Source: an uncultured Oscillospiraceae bacterium
Lineage (GTDB): Bacteria; Bacillota; Clostridia; Oscillospirales; Oscillospiraceae
Length of the DNA stretch: 64,000 bases
NCBI GenBank assembly: GCA_934573935.1
Contig: CAKTMO010000007.1
Coordinates: forward strand, 6,676-70,675
Direction of reading: 5' to 3'
Positions 47,289-56,543 of this stretch are shown piece by piece. Positions within the stretch are counted from its first letter, which is position 1. The number at the start of each line of letters is the position of its first letter. Below the pieces are notes generated by a model. The model made no database searches, was not told the DNA's origin, and was given only the letters and a program-made list of their open reading frames with translations. Both the position numbers and the translations under genes were made by a program.

Positions 47289-50200
47289 TTGTACCTGAAA
47301 GCGCTTGAGATCCAGGGCTTCAAATCATTTCCCGATAAGACCGTCCTGAATTTCGGAGAGGATATCACCGCCATCGTGGGCCCCAACGGCTCCGGCAAGT
47401 CCAACATCTCCGACGCCATCCGCTGGGTCATGGGTGAGCAGAACTCCCGCCAGCTGCGGGGCGCCAAGATGGAGGACGTGATCTTCGGCGGCACGGAGAA
47501 GCGCAGCCAGATGGGCTTTGCCCAGGTGACGCTGGTGATCGACAACACCGAACATATCTTTCCCCGCGATGAGGCGGAGGTGGCCGTTACCCGCCGGTAT
47601 TACCGCAGCGGCGAGTCGGAGTACTATATCAACAAGCAGTCGGTGCGGCTGAAGGACGTGAACGAGCTGTTCATGGATACCGGCATGGGCCGCGAGGGCT
47701 ATTCCATCATCGGCCAGGGCAAGATCGACGAGATCCTGTCCGTGAAATCCGGCGAACGCCGCGAGGTGTTCGAGGAGGCGGCTGGCATCAGCAAGTATCG
47801 CCACCGCAAGGAGGAGGCCGAGCGGAAGCTGGAGCGCACCCAGGAGAATCTGGTGCGCATCAACGACAAGATCGCCGAACTGGAATTGCAGGTGGAGCCC
47901 CTGCGCAAGCAGGCGGAGGTGGCCAAAAAGTACCTGGTGCTGCGGGACGAGCTGCGGGTGCTGGAGATCAGCGTGTGGCTGGAGCAGTTACAGGACTTAA
48001 AGACTGCCAAATTCAAATTGCAGACCGATGTGGAAAGCGCCCGCGCCGACAAAGAGCGGGCGGAGGCGGCGCTGGAGGCCGCCTATGCCGCCGCCGAGGA
48101 GCTGGGCGAGCAGGCCCGCCGCAACGATCTGGAGGCGGAGGAGCTGCGGGGGCAGATGAGCCGTCTGGAATCCGCCGGCGGTGAGCATGACAGCGCCATC
48201 GCCGTGCTGCGCACCTCGGTGGAGCACAATAACGAGAGCATCCAGCGCATCCGGCGGGAGATGGAAGACACCGAGAGCCGCGCGGGCAATCTGCAGTCCC
48301 AGGTGGACGAGCAGCTGGCGCGCATCGACCGGATCGACGCCGAAAGCGCCGCGCTGGAGCAGGAGCTGGAGGCCCTGCTGGCAAAGGCCCGCCAGCTGAG
48401 CGAGACCGCCGCGGGCGCACAGCGCACGGCGGAATCCCTGCGGGCGGAGGAGGCGCTGCTGCTGTCCGCCGCCGCGGACGGAAAAGCGGCGCTGTCGGCT
48501 CTGCGCTCCGGCCTTGACCAGATGGAGGAGCGCCGGAATCATACAGAGACGGAGCTGTCCGCCCTGCAGGAAAAGCAGGAGCAGAGCCGGAAGGAGGCCA
48601 AGGCCAACCGGCGGCTTTTGGAGAATGCACAAGAGGAAGCCCAGGCAGTGGGCAATATCATCCAGGGCCACGGCCTGAAAATGGAGGGCCGCAAAAAACG
48701 CGCCGCCGACGCCGAGGCGGAGAAGCTGCAATTGACCATGGACGCGGCGGCGCTGGAAAACCGCATCCGTCTGCTGACGGAGATGGAGAAGGAGTACGAG
48801 GGCTTCTCCAAGGCGGTGAAGCTGGTGATGCAGGCGGCGGAGAAAAAAGCCTTGCGGGGCATCCACGGCCCCGTGGCCAGCCTGATGAAGACACAGGAGA
48901 AATACACCGTGGCGCTGGAGATCGCCCTGGGCGCCGGTATGCAGAACATCGTGGTGGAGCGGGAAGAGGACGGCAAGGCCGCCATCGGCTATCTGAAGCA
49001 GCGCGACGGCGGGCGGGCCACGTTCCTGCCCATGAGCGCCGTCCGCGGCGAAACGCTGCGGGAGGATGTCAGCGGGGAATACGGCTTTGTGGGACTGGCG
49101 GTGGACCTGATCGACTATGACAGGCGCTATGACGGCATATTCCGGAATCTGCTGGGCCGTACGGTGGTGGTGGAGGATCTGGACTGCGGCATCGCCATGG
49201 CGCGGAAGTACCGCAACGGCTTCCGCATCGTCACGTTGGACGGACAGGTGATGAATCGGGGCGGCTCCATGACCGGCGGCAGCGTCAGCCGCAGCGCCGG
49301 TGTGCTGAGCCGCGCCAACGAATTGGAAAAGCTCAACGGCCGTCTGGGCGGCATGCGGGACAAGCTGTCCGCCGCCAAACAGAAGGCAGAGGATACCCAG
49401 CGGGAGCTGCAAAAGGCCCAGTATGAGCTGGAGGTGGCCTCCGCCCAGCAGCGCAAGGCGGAGGACCTGGTGCTGCAGTATCAGGGAAAGCAGGAGCACT
49501 ACGACATCCTGCTGCGGACGCTGCAGCAGAGCTGTGAGGATCTGAACGCCGAGGGGGAGAGCCTGTCCCAGCGGATGGAGGCCGATCAGCAGCGCTGCGC
49601 CGGTCTGGAGGCGGAAGTGGCGGAGAAGGAAGCCGCCGCCGCGGCCCTGCGCCGTCAGGCGGAGGAGAGCCAGAGCGGACAGAGCGACCTGCTGGAGCAG
49701 ACCAACGCCCTGACGACCCAGATCAGCGAGAAGAAGGCGGCACGGGCCGCGCTGAGCGCCGAGCGGGACGCGGGCGAGCGCAGCATCGCCGATCTGAAGC
49801 GGCTGCGGCTGGATATGGTGACGGATCGCGACCAGCGCCAGGCGCTGATGGATCAATTCGCCGCCGCCAATGCCCAGGCGGAACATGAGATCGCCGACCA
49901 TCAGGCGCAGTTGGACAGCCTGCGGCAGCAGGGCGGCAGCCTGCGGGACAAGCTGTCGGAGCTGTCGGAGCGGAAGCTGCAGCTGGAAGGCCAGCGGGAC
50001 GCCAAGAATCGGGAGAGCCGCAGCTGCAACGACGCGGTGATCGCCACCACACAGGAACTGTCCCGTATGGAGCAGAAGCTGCAAAGCAACGCCATGGAGG
50101 AATCCACACTGCTGGACAAGCTGTGGGAGCGCTATGAGCTGAGTCACAGCGCCGCGCTGGAGCAGCGCGTGACACTGGAGAGCGTACCCAAGGCCACCCG

Positions 50201-50855
50201 CCGCATCGCGGAGCTGAATCGGGAGATCAAGGGTCTCGGCACCCCCAACATCGGCGCCATCGACGAATATGAGCGGGTCAACACCCGCTATACCTACCTG
50301 TCCGAACAGCGCACCGACGTGGAAAAGGCCCGCGAGGAGCTGTTGGGCGTCATCGAGGAGCTGACAAAGCAGATGACGGTCATCTTTGCCCAGCAGTTCA
50401 AGCTGCTGAACGAGAGCTTCCAGGAGACGTTTCTGGAGCTGTTCGGCGGCGGCAAGGCCCAGCTGGAGTTGGAGGACGAGAAGGATATCCTCAACTGCGG
50501 CATCGAGATACGGGTGCAGCCCCCAGGAAAGCAGCTGAAGACCATCACCCTGCTGTCCGGCGGCGAAAAGGCCTTTGTGGCCATCGCCCTGTATTTCGCG
50601 ATCTTGAAGGTACATCCCACGCCGTTCTGCGTGATGGATGAGATCGAGGCGGCGCTGGACGAATCCAACGTGGTGCGTTATGCCCGCTATATGCGGCGCA
50701 TCGCGGGCAAGACCCAGTTCATCGTCATTACCCACCGCCGCGGTACCATGGAGGAGGCCGACGTGCTGTACGGCGTCACCATGCAGGAACGGGGCGTCAG
50801 CCGCATCCTGACCATCAACATGAACGACATGGCAAAGGAATTGCATATCAAATAA
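47289..50855 (+). CDS. smc: Chromosome segregation protein SMC
   Basis: 1188 residues from a TTG at 47289, which has GAGGTGG 5 bases upstream and gives the canonical MYLKALEIQGFKSFPDKT; the GTG at 47280 lies within that Shine-Dalgarno. Walker A GPNGSGKS (31-38), long coiled coil, hinge around 510-680 (KEYEGFSKAVK ... TLDGQVMNRGGSMTGGS), second coiled coil, then signature LLSGGEKAFVAIAL and Walker B FCVMDEIEAALDE. It compacts and segregates chromosomes with ScpAB, which is not in the window. It heads a seven-gene housekeeping operon. Confidence 0.97.
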   Translation: MYLKALEIQGFKSFPDKTVLNFGEDITAIVGPNGSGKSNISDAIRWVMGEQNSRQLRGAKMEDVIFGGTEKRSQMGFAQVTLVIDNTEHIFPRDEAEVAVTRRYYRSGESEYYINKQSVRLKDVNELFMDTGMGREGYSIIGQGKIDEILSVKSGERREVFEEAAGISKYRHRKEEAERKLERTQENLVRINDKIAELELQVEPLRKQAEVAKKYLVLRDELRVLEISVWLEQLQDLKTAKFKLQTDVESARADKERAEAALEAAYAAAEELGEQARRNDLEAEELRGQMSRLESAGGEHDSAIAVLRTSVEHNNESIQRIRREMEDTESRAGNLQSQVDEQLARIDRIDAESAALEQELEALLAKARQLSETAAGAQRTAESLRAEEALLLSAAADGKAALSALRSGLDQMEERRNHTETELSALQEKQEQSRKEAKANRRLLENAQEEAQAVGNIIQGHGLKMEGRKKRAADAEAEKLQLTMDAAALENRIRLLTEMEKEYEGFSKAVKLVMQAAEKKALRGIHGPVASLMKTQEKYTVALEIALGAGMQNIVVEREEDGKAAIGYLKQRDGGRATFLPMSAVRGETLREDVSGEYGFVGLAVDLIDYDRRYDGIFRNLLGRTVVVEDLDCGIAMARKYRNGFRIVTLDGQVMNRGGSMTGGSVSRSAGVLSRANELEKLNGRLGGMRDKLSAAKQKAEDTQRELQKAQYELEVASAQQRKAEDLVLQYQGKQEHYDILLRTLQQSCEDLNAEGESLSQRMEADQQRCAGLEAEVAEKEAAAAALRRQAEESQSGQSDLLEQTNALTTQISEKKAARAALSAERDAGERSIADLKRLRLDMVTDRDQRQALMDQFAAANAQAEHEIADHQAQLDSLRQQGGSLRDKLSELSERKLQLEGQRDAKNRESRSCNDAVIATTQELSRMEQKLQSNAMEESTLLDKLWERYELSHSAALEQRVTLESVPKATRRIAELNREIKGLGTPNIGAIDEYERVNTRYTYLSEQRTDVEKAREELLGVIEELTKQMTVIFAQQFKLLNESFQETFLELFGGGKAQLELEDEKDILNCGIEIRVQPPGKQLKTITLLSGGEKAFVAIALYFAILKVHPTPFCVMDEIEAALDESNVVRYARYMRRIAGKTQFIVITHRRGTMEEADVLYGVTMQERGVSRILTINMNDMAKELHIK

Positions 50856-50865
50856 GGAGGACGCG

Positions 50866-51735
50866 ATGGGATTTTTCAAACAGCTGAAGGAGGCATGGCT
50901 GGCCTCCGTGACATTCGACAAGCTGGATGACGAGTTTTATGACCAGCTGGAGGAGGCGCTGATCCTGGCCGATATGGGCGTGGAGTCCGCCACCGACGCG
51001 GTGGCCAAGCTGCGCAAAAAGGTGAAGGAGCGGCTGCTGACCCGCGCCGACGAGGTGAAGGACGCCCTGCGGGCCATTCTGGCGGAAAAGCTGGAGGTGG
51101 GCGACGCGGCGCTGGATCTGTCCACCACCCCCAGCATCGTGCTGTTCATCGGCGTCAACGGCGTGGGTAAGACCACGTCCATCGGTAAGCTGGCCGCCCA
51201 GTTGAAGGCGGAGGACAAAAAGGTGCTGCTGTGCGCCGGAGATACCTTCCGCGCCGCCGCCGCCGACCAGCTGGAGATCTGGGCGAACCGCGCCGGTGTG
51301 GATATCATCCGCCAGCACGAGGGGGCCGATCCAGGCTCCGTACTGTTCGACGCGCTGCAGGCCGCCAAGGCCCGGGGCGTGGACGTGGTGCTGTGCGACA
51401 CGGCGGGCCGCCTGCATAACAAGCAGAACCTGATGAACGAGCTGGCCAAGCTGCGCAAGATCATCGCCCGTGAGTGTCCCGACTCCGCCTGCGAGACGCT
51501 GTTGGTGCTGGACGCCACCACCGGACAGAACGGTCTTGTCCAGGCGCGGCAGTTTAAGGAGACCGCCGGTCTGACCGGCATCATCCTGACCAAGCTGGAC
51601 GGCACCGCCAAGGGCGGCATCGTGGTGGCCATCGCCCAGGAGCTGCAGGTGCCCGTAAAATTCGTGGGTGTGGGCGAGGGCATCGATGACCTGAAGCCCT
51701 TTGATGCCCGTGAGTTTACAGCCGACCTGTTCTGA
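50866..51735 (+). CDS. ftsY: Signal recognition particle receptor FtsY
   Basis: 289 residues, short form without the acidic A domain. N domain, then SRP-type GTPase: G1 GVNGVGKTTSIGKLA, insertion-box DTFRAAAADQLEIWA, G3 DTAGRLHNKQNLMNEL, G4 TKLDGTAKGG, and GVGEGIDDLKPF at the C terminus. It docks ribosome-nascent chain complexes at the membrane. It sits 10 bases behind smc with AAGGAGG between, the common smc-ftsY pair. Confidence 0.97.
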   Translation: MGFFKQLKEAWLASVTFDKLDDEFYDQLEEALILADMGVESATDAVAKLRKKVKERLLTRADEVKDALRAILAEKLEVGDAALDLSTTPSIVLFIGVNGVGKTTSIGKLAAQLKAEDKKVLLCAGDTFRAAAADQLEIWANRAGVDIIRQHEGADPGSVLFDALQAAKARGVDVVLCDTAGRLHNKQNLMNELAKLRKIIARECPDSACETLLVLDATTGQNGLVQARQFKETAGLTGIILTKLDGTAKGGIVVAIAQELQVPVKFVGVGEGIDDLKPFDAREFTADLF

Positions 51736-51767
51736 GTGGAGATTTGACAGAAAGGGAAGTGATATCC

Positions 51768-52493
51768 GTGACCAGAGCCGACGGAAGAAAGTTCAACGAA
51801 CTGCGTGATGTGACCATCACGCCGGATTTCAACAAATTTGCCGAGGGCAGCGTTTTGATCCGCAGCGGCGACACGGTGGTGCTGTGTACCGCGTCGGTGG
51901 AGGAGAAGGTGCCGCCCCATGTGAAGCCCGGCTGCGGCTGGGTCACGGCGGAGTATTCCATGCTGCCCCGCGCCAACCGCCAGCGCAGCCGGCGGGATGT
52001 GGACAAGCTGAAGCTGGCCGGACGCAGCGCCGAGATCCAGCGGCTCATCGGCCGCAGCCTGCGGGCGGCGGTGGATATGCAGCTGCTGGGCGAGCGCACC
52101 ATCACCATCGACTGCGACGTGCTGCAGGGCGACGGCGGCACCCGTACCGCCAGCGTCACCGGCGGCTTCGTGGCATTGGCTCTGGCCTGCCGGTGGCTGG
52201 TGCAGGAGGGATATATCGGCCGTATGCCCATTCAGCATTATGTGGCGGGCGTCAGCGCCGGCATCGTGGACGATACGGCGGTGCTGGATCTGCCCTACAG
52301 CGAGGACAGCCGCGCCCAGGTGGACCTGAACTGCATCATGAACGAGCTGGGCGAGATCATCGAGCTTCAGGGCACCGGCGAGGGCAGGGCCTTCACCGTG
52401 GCGGAGCAGCAGGAGCTGGTGGCCCTGTGCGCCATTGGCAACCGCCAGCTGATCCGCAAGCAAAAAGAGATACTGGGGGACATTCTGAGATGA
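51768..52493 (+). CDS. rph: Ribonuclease PH
   Basis: 241 residues from the GTG at 51768, preceded by GGAAGTGAT; the TTG 24 bases earlier is less well placed. N-terminal TRADGRKFNELRDVTI, the RPH signature GWVTAEYSMLPRANRQRSRR, then IQRLIGRSLRAAVDM, TITIDCDVLQGDGGTRTAS and the C-terminal EIIELQGTGEGRAF. Phosphorolytic 3'-end trimming of tRNA. Its stop overlaps the start of rdgB (ATGA). Confidence 0.96.
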   Translation: MTRADGRKFNELRDVTITPDFNKFAEGSVLIRSGDTVVLCTASVEEKVPPHVKPGCGWVTAEYSMLPRANRQRSRRDVDKLKLAGRSAEIQRLIGRSLRAAVDMQLLGERTITIDCDVLQGDGGTRTASVTGGFVALALACRWLVQEGYIGRMPIQHYVAGVSAGIVDDTAVLDLPYSEDSRAQVDLNCIMNELGEIIELQGTGEGRAFTVAEQQELVALCAIGNRQLIRKQKEILGDILR

Positions 52494-53080
52494 AATTCGT
52501 ATTGGCGTCCCACAACCGTGGAAAATTGAAGGAGATGCAGGAGATCCTGTCCCAGCTGGGCGTGGAGGTGGTGCTGGAATCCGACTTGGGCCTCGCGCTG
52601 GAGGTGGAGGAGACCGGCACGACCTTTGCCGAGAACGCCGCGCTGAAGGCGAAAGCCGTTATGGCGGCCAGCGGCCTGCCCGCCATCGGGGACGACTCCG
52701 GATTGTGCGTGGACTGGCTCCAGGGTGCACCGGGGATCTACTCCGCCCGATACGGCGATCTGGACAGCGATCCCGCCCGCTGCGCCCTGCTGCTGCAGAA
52801 TATGCGGGGAGCGACGAACCGCGCGGCGCATTTTCACACGTCCATCTGCTGCGCCTTCCCCAACGGCGATGTGCTGACCGCCGACGGCGACTGCCACGGT
52901 ACCATCGCCTTCGCCCCCATGGGGGAGCGGGGGTTCGGCTATGATCCGGTGTTTTTCGTGCCGGAGAAGCGCCGTACCTTCGCCCAGCTGACGGCGGAGG
53001 AGAAAAACGAGATATCCCACCGCGGCAACGCCCTGCGCGTCTTCGCCGCGGAATTGAAAGAATATTTGGAGAAGCACTGA
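52490..53080 (+). CDS. rdgB: XTP/dITP diphosphatase (RdgB/HAM1)
   Basis: 196 residues. Substrate-binding SHNRGKLKEM at the N terminus, TFAENAALKAKAVM, the metal site IGDDSGLCVDWL, GFGYDPVFFVPE, and SHRGNALRVF near the end. It hydrolyses non-canonical purine triphosphates (ITP, XTP, dITP) to keep them out of nucleic acids. Coupled to rph by a 4-base overlap, and followed 1 base later by the yhbY start region. Confidence 0.96.
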   Translation: MKFVLASHNRGKLKEMQEILSQLGVEVVLESDLGLALEVEETGTTFAENAALKAKAVMAASGLPAIGDDSGLCVDWLQGAPGIYSARYGDLDSDPARCALLLQNMRGATNRAAHFHTSICCAFPNGDVLTADGDCHGTIAFAPMGERGFGYDPVFFVPEKRRTFAQLTAEEKNEISHRGNALRVFAAELKEYLEKH

Positions 53081-53081
53081 T

Positions 53082-53390
53082 ATGGAATTGACAAGCAAGC
53101 AGCGTGCCCAGCTGCGGGGCATGGCCTCCACCATGGACACCATCCTCCATGTGGGCAAGGACGGCATCGGCGACAATCTGGTGAAGCAGGCCAACGATGC
53201 CCTGGAGGCACGGGAGCTCATCAAGGGCCGCGTGCTGGAAAACAGCATGTACACCGCCCGCGAGGCGGCGGAGGAGCTGTCCGCGGCCACCCGCAGCGAG
53301 GTGGTGCAGGTCATCGGCAGCAAATTCGTCCTGTACCGCTATCAGCACAACAAGGAAAAGCGGAAGATCCAGCTGGTGAAGGCAAAATGA
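53082..53390 (+). CDS. yhbY: YhbY family RNA-binding protein (CRM domain)
   Basis: 102 residues, a single CRM domain: LTSKQRAQLRGMASTMDTIL at the start, the GKDGIGDNLVKQANDALEARELIKGRVL core (cited by its ends GKDGIGDNLV and ELIKGRVL), and GSKFVLYRYQHNKEKRK at the end. It binds the pre-50S ribosome. It lies in the rdgB-yhbY-nadD order usual for Clostridia, and its stop overlaps the nadD start. Confidence 0.95.
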   Translation: MELTSKQRAQLRGMASTMDTILHVGKDGIGDNLVKQANDALEARELIKGRVLENSMYTAREAAEELSAATRSEVVQVIGSKFVLYRYQHNKEKRKIQLVKAK

Positions 53391-54589
53391 AGATCGGAGT
53401 GTTCGGCGGTACTTTCAACCCGCCCCACAACGGCCATGTGACCATGGCCCGGGCCGCCGCGGAGCAGCTGGGGCTGGACAGACTGCTGATCATCCCCGCC
53501 TGCGTGCCGCCCCACAAGCCGCTGCCCGACCGCGTCACGGCCCAGCAGCGCTATGATATGGCGGCGCTGATGGCCGGTGCGGTGGGCCGCTGCGCCGAGG
53601 CCAGCGATATCGAGCTGCACCGCGCCGGAAAGAGCTATACCAGCGACACCCTGCGGGCACTGCATGAGCAGTATCCCGACGCGGAGCTGTGGCTGCTGAT
53701 GGGGTCGGATATGTTTCTGTCCCTGCATACCTGGCACGAGCCGGAGGTCATCTGCGCACTGGCCCGTATCGGGGCCTTCCGCCGTGTGGAGGAGGATATC
53801 CGCGCCGCCATGGCGCGGCAAAAGCAGCTGCTGGAGGGGCAGTATCAGGCCCGCGTGACGCTGCTGGAAAATCCGGAGCTGATTGAACTGTCCTCCACCG
53901 ATGTCCGCGCCGCCCTGGCGGCGGGACAGGGGAGCAATCTGGTGCCTGAAGCCGTGTGGGGCTATATCCGGCGGGAGCACCTGTACGGCACCCATGCCGA
54001 CCTGAAGCACCTGACGGTGGCGGAGCTGCGGCCCATCGCCATGAGCTATCTCAAGCCCAAGCGGATGCCCCATGTGCTGGGGACGGAGGCCACGGCGGCG
54101 GAGCTGGCCCGACGGTTCGGCGAGGATGAGACGAAAGCCCGCGTGGCGGCGCTGCTGCACGACTGCACCAAAAAGCTGGACATGGCGCAGCAGCTGGCCC
54201 TGTGCCAGCAGTATGACATCCCGCTGGACCCGCTGGAGCAGAAGGCCCTGAAGCTGCTGCACGCCAAGACCGGCGCCGCCATCGCCCGCCATGTGTACGG
54301 CGCCGACGACGCGGTCTACGAGGCCATCCTCTACCACACCACCGGACGGGCCAACATGAGCCGGCTGGAAAAGATCATCTATCTGGCCGATTATATCGAG
54401 CCCAGCCGCGAGTTTGCCAACGATCCCGATGTGGTGCGCCTGCGCCGGACGGTCTATGAGGATCTGGATCGGGGGCTGCTGCTGGGCCTGAACATGACCA
54501 TTGACGAGATGCGTGAGATGGGCAACCCCGTCCACCATGATACATTGGATGCAAGAGACGATCTCATTGAAAAAGGAGTGACCCTATGA
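53387..54589 (+). CDS. nadD: NadD-YqeK fusion: nicotinate-nucleotide adenylyltransferase and HD hydrolase
   Basis: 400 residues, twice the length of NadD. Residues 1-200 are NadD: GVFGGTFNPPHNGHV (nucleotidyl-transferase HxGH), PPHKPL, GSDMFLSLHTWHEPE, and SSTDVRAALAAG (the ISSTxIR motif). Residues about 205-395 are a YqeK-type HD domain: MPHVLGTEATA, LLHDCTKKLD (HD), LLHAKTGAAIA, and HTTGRANMSRLEKIIYLADY, the group that hydrolyses Ap4A symmetrically. Usually nadD and yqeK are adjacent separate genes; here they are one frame. It joins NAD synthesis to alarmone removal. It overlaps yhbY and rsfS by 4 bases each. Confidence 0.94.
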   Translation: MKIGVFGGTFNPPHNGHVTMARAAAEQLGLDRLLIIPACVPPHKPLPDRVTAQQRYDMAALMAGAVGRCAEASDIELHRAGKSYTSDTLRALHEQYPDAELWLLMGSDMFLSLHTWHEPEVICALARIGAFRRVEEDIRAAMARQKQLLEGQYQARVTLLENPELIELSSTDVRAALAAGQGSNLVPEAVWGYIRREHLYGTHADLKHLTVAELRPIAMSYLKPKRMPHVLGTEATAAELARRFGEDETKARVAALLHDCTKKLDMAQQLALCQQYDIPLDPLEQKALKLLHAKTGAAIARHVYGADDAVYEAILYHTTGRANMSRLEKIIYLADYIEPSREFANDPDVVRLRRTVYEDLDRGLLLGLNMTIDEMREMGNPVHHDTLDARDDLIEKGVTL

Positions 54590-54954
54590 AAACACCGAAG
54601 GAAATGGCATTGCTGGCGGCCCGCGCCCTGTCCGACAAGAAGGGAAAGGAGATCCAGGTGCTGGAGATCGGCGAGCTGACCACCCTGGCGGATTATTTCG
54701 TCATCGCCACCGGCTCCAGCAACACCCAGATCAACGCGCTGGTGGACAACGTGGAAAAGGTGATGATGGAGGAGGCCGACGAGCAGCCTCTGCACCGCGA
54801 GGGCTATCGCGGCGGCACCTGGGTGCTGCTGGACTACGGCTGCATCGCCGTCCACGTCTTCAACGCCGAGGCTCGGGAGTTCTACGGCCTGGAGCGCCTG
54901 TGGCGTGACGGCAAGCCCCTGGACATCTCCGGCGTGATAACGCCCAACGAATAA
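54586..54954 (+). CDS. rsfS: Ribosome silencing factor RsfS
   Basis: 122 residues, family-typical: LAARALSDKKGKEIQVLEI, TLADYFVIATGSSNTQINAL, and GYRGGTWVLLDYGCIAVHVF, then REFYGLERLW. It binds L14 and blocks 30S joining during starvation. Last gene of the smc operon, with start overlapping the nadD/yqeK stop and a terminator immediately after. Confidence 0.97.
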   Translation: MKTPKEMALLAARALSDKKGKEIQVLEIGELTTLADYFVIATGSSNTQINALVDNVEKVMMEEADEQPLHREGYRGGTWVLLDYGCIAVHVFNAEAREFYGLERLWRDGKPLDISGVITPNE

Positions 54955-54988
54955 AAAAATCTCCGGTCATTGACCGGAGATTTTTTTG
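54953..54988. terminator. Bidirectional terminator after rsfS
   Basis: Stem AATCTCCGGTCA / TGACCGGAGATT with A- and T-tracts; it serves rsfS and the convergent hydantoinase gene. Confidence 0.9.
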
Positions 54989-54994
54989 TAAGCC

Positions 54995-56362
54995 TTACAG
55001 TGCGCACTTGCCGCGCTTGAGGTATACGCCCTTTACGTCGTTGACGACGCCGTTTTCCACAGCCGGCATGCCCCGCAGGTATACGGCGGCGATACTGCCG
55101 GAGGTCCGGAAGCCCTCGAAGGGGGTATAGTCGCAGCGGGACACCATGTCGGCGGCACGGAGGGTGTGATCCACCGCGGGGTCATATACCACGATGTCGG
55201 CGTCCGCACCGGCGGCGATGCAGCCCTTGCGGGGATAGAGACCGTACAGCCTGGCGGGATTCTCGCTGAGGGCGCGGCACAGGGTGGGCAGATCGATGCG
55301 GCCCGCCGCCACGCCGGTGGTGTACACCACCTCGCCGCGGGTCTCCACCCCAGGCAGGCCGCCGGGGATGGTGGTAAAGTCACCCTGTCCCGCCAGCTTC
55401 TGCTGCGTGGTAAAGGAGCAGTGGTCGGTGGATACGGTGTTGACCCGTCCCTCCTTCAGTCCCGCCCACAGGGCGTCCTGATCCGCCTGTTTGCGGATGG
55501 GAGGGGAGCACACGAACTTGGCGGAGGACAGCCAGTCCTCCTGATAATACACGCTGTCGTCCAGCGCCAGATACTGGGGGCACGTCTCAGAGTAGACGGT
55601 CTGGCCCCGCTGACGGGCCTGATCGATCTCCGCCAGTGCCGCGGCGTTGGTGGTGTGAACGATCACCACCGGCGCGTCCGCCGCCTGGGCGATCCGCAGG
55701 ATGCGGCCCACGGCCTCCGCCTCCAGATAGTCGGGGCGGGTCTGGGGATGGCAGGCCACGGTGTTTTCGCCCCTGGCCTTCTTCTCCGCCACCAGTGCGT
55801 CGATGACGCCGCTGTTTTCACAGTGTACGCCGCAGATGCCGCCCCGGGCCTTCAACGCCTTCAGCGCGCGGTACAGGTCGCCGTCCGGCAGCATCATGGC
55901 GGGATAGGTCATGTACATCTTGAAGGAGGTGATACCGGCGGCGAACATGTCGTCCAGCTCGCCCTCGATACCGGCGTTCCAGTCGTCGATGGTCATATGG
56001 AAGCCGTAGTCACAGTGACAGTGCTCCGCCTTTTTCCGCCACAGATCCAGTCCGTAGGCCAGCGTCTCCCCCTTGTTGGGACAGGCGAAGTCGATGACGG
56101 TGGTGGTGCCGCCGCGAAGGGCTGAACGGCTGCCGCTCTCAAAATCATCGGCGGTGGTGGTGTTGCACACGTCCAGATCGAAGTGGGTGTGTGCGTCGAT
56201 AAAGCCGGGCAGCAGCAGCTTGCCGGTCACATCCACCACCTGGGCGTCCGGCGCGTCGATGTGGGGCGCGACGGCGGCGATCTTTTCGCCGTCCACCAGC
56301 ACGTCGGCGGCAATGACGGCGCTGCCGCTGACCACGCGGCCGCCGGTAAAGAGTCGTTTCAT
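54995..56362 (-). CDS. Dihydropyrimidinase / D-hydantoinase family amidohydrolase
   Basis: 455 residues from the ATG at 56362 (AAGGAGG upstream). Binuclear metal site: DAHTHFDL (His-x-His), carbamylated Lys in SFKMYMTYP, CGVHCENSG, VIVHTTNAAAL, and the Asp in VSTDHCSF. DFTTIPGGLPGVETR is diagnostic of the dihydropyrimidinase/hydantoinase group (HyuA/HydA). It opens cyclic ureides such as dihydrouracil, hydantoin or ring-opened purine products. With ssnA and ygfK 27 kb away it forms a dispersed set of homologues of the E. coli purine-associated genes. Monocistronic. Confidence 0.92.
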   Translation of the reverse strand: MKRLFTGGRVVSGSAVIAADVLVDGEKIAAVAPHIDAPDAQVVDVTGKLLLPGFIDAHTHFDLDVCNTTTADDFESGSRSALRGGTTTVIDFACPNKGETLAYGLDLWRKKAEHCHCDYGFHMTIDDWNAGIEGELDDMFAAGITSFKMYMTYPAMMLPDGDLYRALKALKARGGICGVHCENSGVIDALVAEKKARGENTVACHPQTRPDYLEAEAVGRILRIAQAADAPVVIVHTTNAAALAEIDQARQRGQTVYSETCPQYLALDDSVYYQEDWLSSAKFVCSPPIRKQADQDALWAGLKEGRVNTVSTDHCSFTTQQKLAGQGDFTTIPGGLPGVETRGEVVYTTGVAAGRIDLPTLCRALSENPARLYGLYPRKGCIAAGADADIVVYDPAVDHTLRAADMVSRCDYTPFEGFRTSGSIAAVYLRGMPAVENGVVNDVKGVYLKRGKCAL

Positions 56363-56543
56363 CAAAGGGCCTCCTTGTCTTTTTTATGATCATACTGCCA
56401 TTATACCACCTGACAGGCGGCGTGGATAGAAAATTTTTTAGCTTTTCCAAATTTTTTTCGTTGAAAAAAGAGGGGATGAGAAAAATAATTTGTATAATAG
56501 AACAGGAAAAATCTCTGATCCGCCGAAGAAGGGAGGGAGCGCC

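Noticed and set aside
47997..50921. A very long open frame on the minus strand opposite smc (about 970 codons)
   Set aside because: It mirrors the smc frame in high-G+C sequence, has Leu/Gln/Gly/His-rich composition without motifs, and no RBS. The SMC Walker A, hinge and signature are unambiguous on the plus strand.
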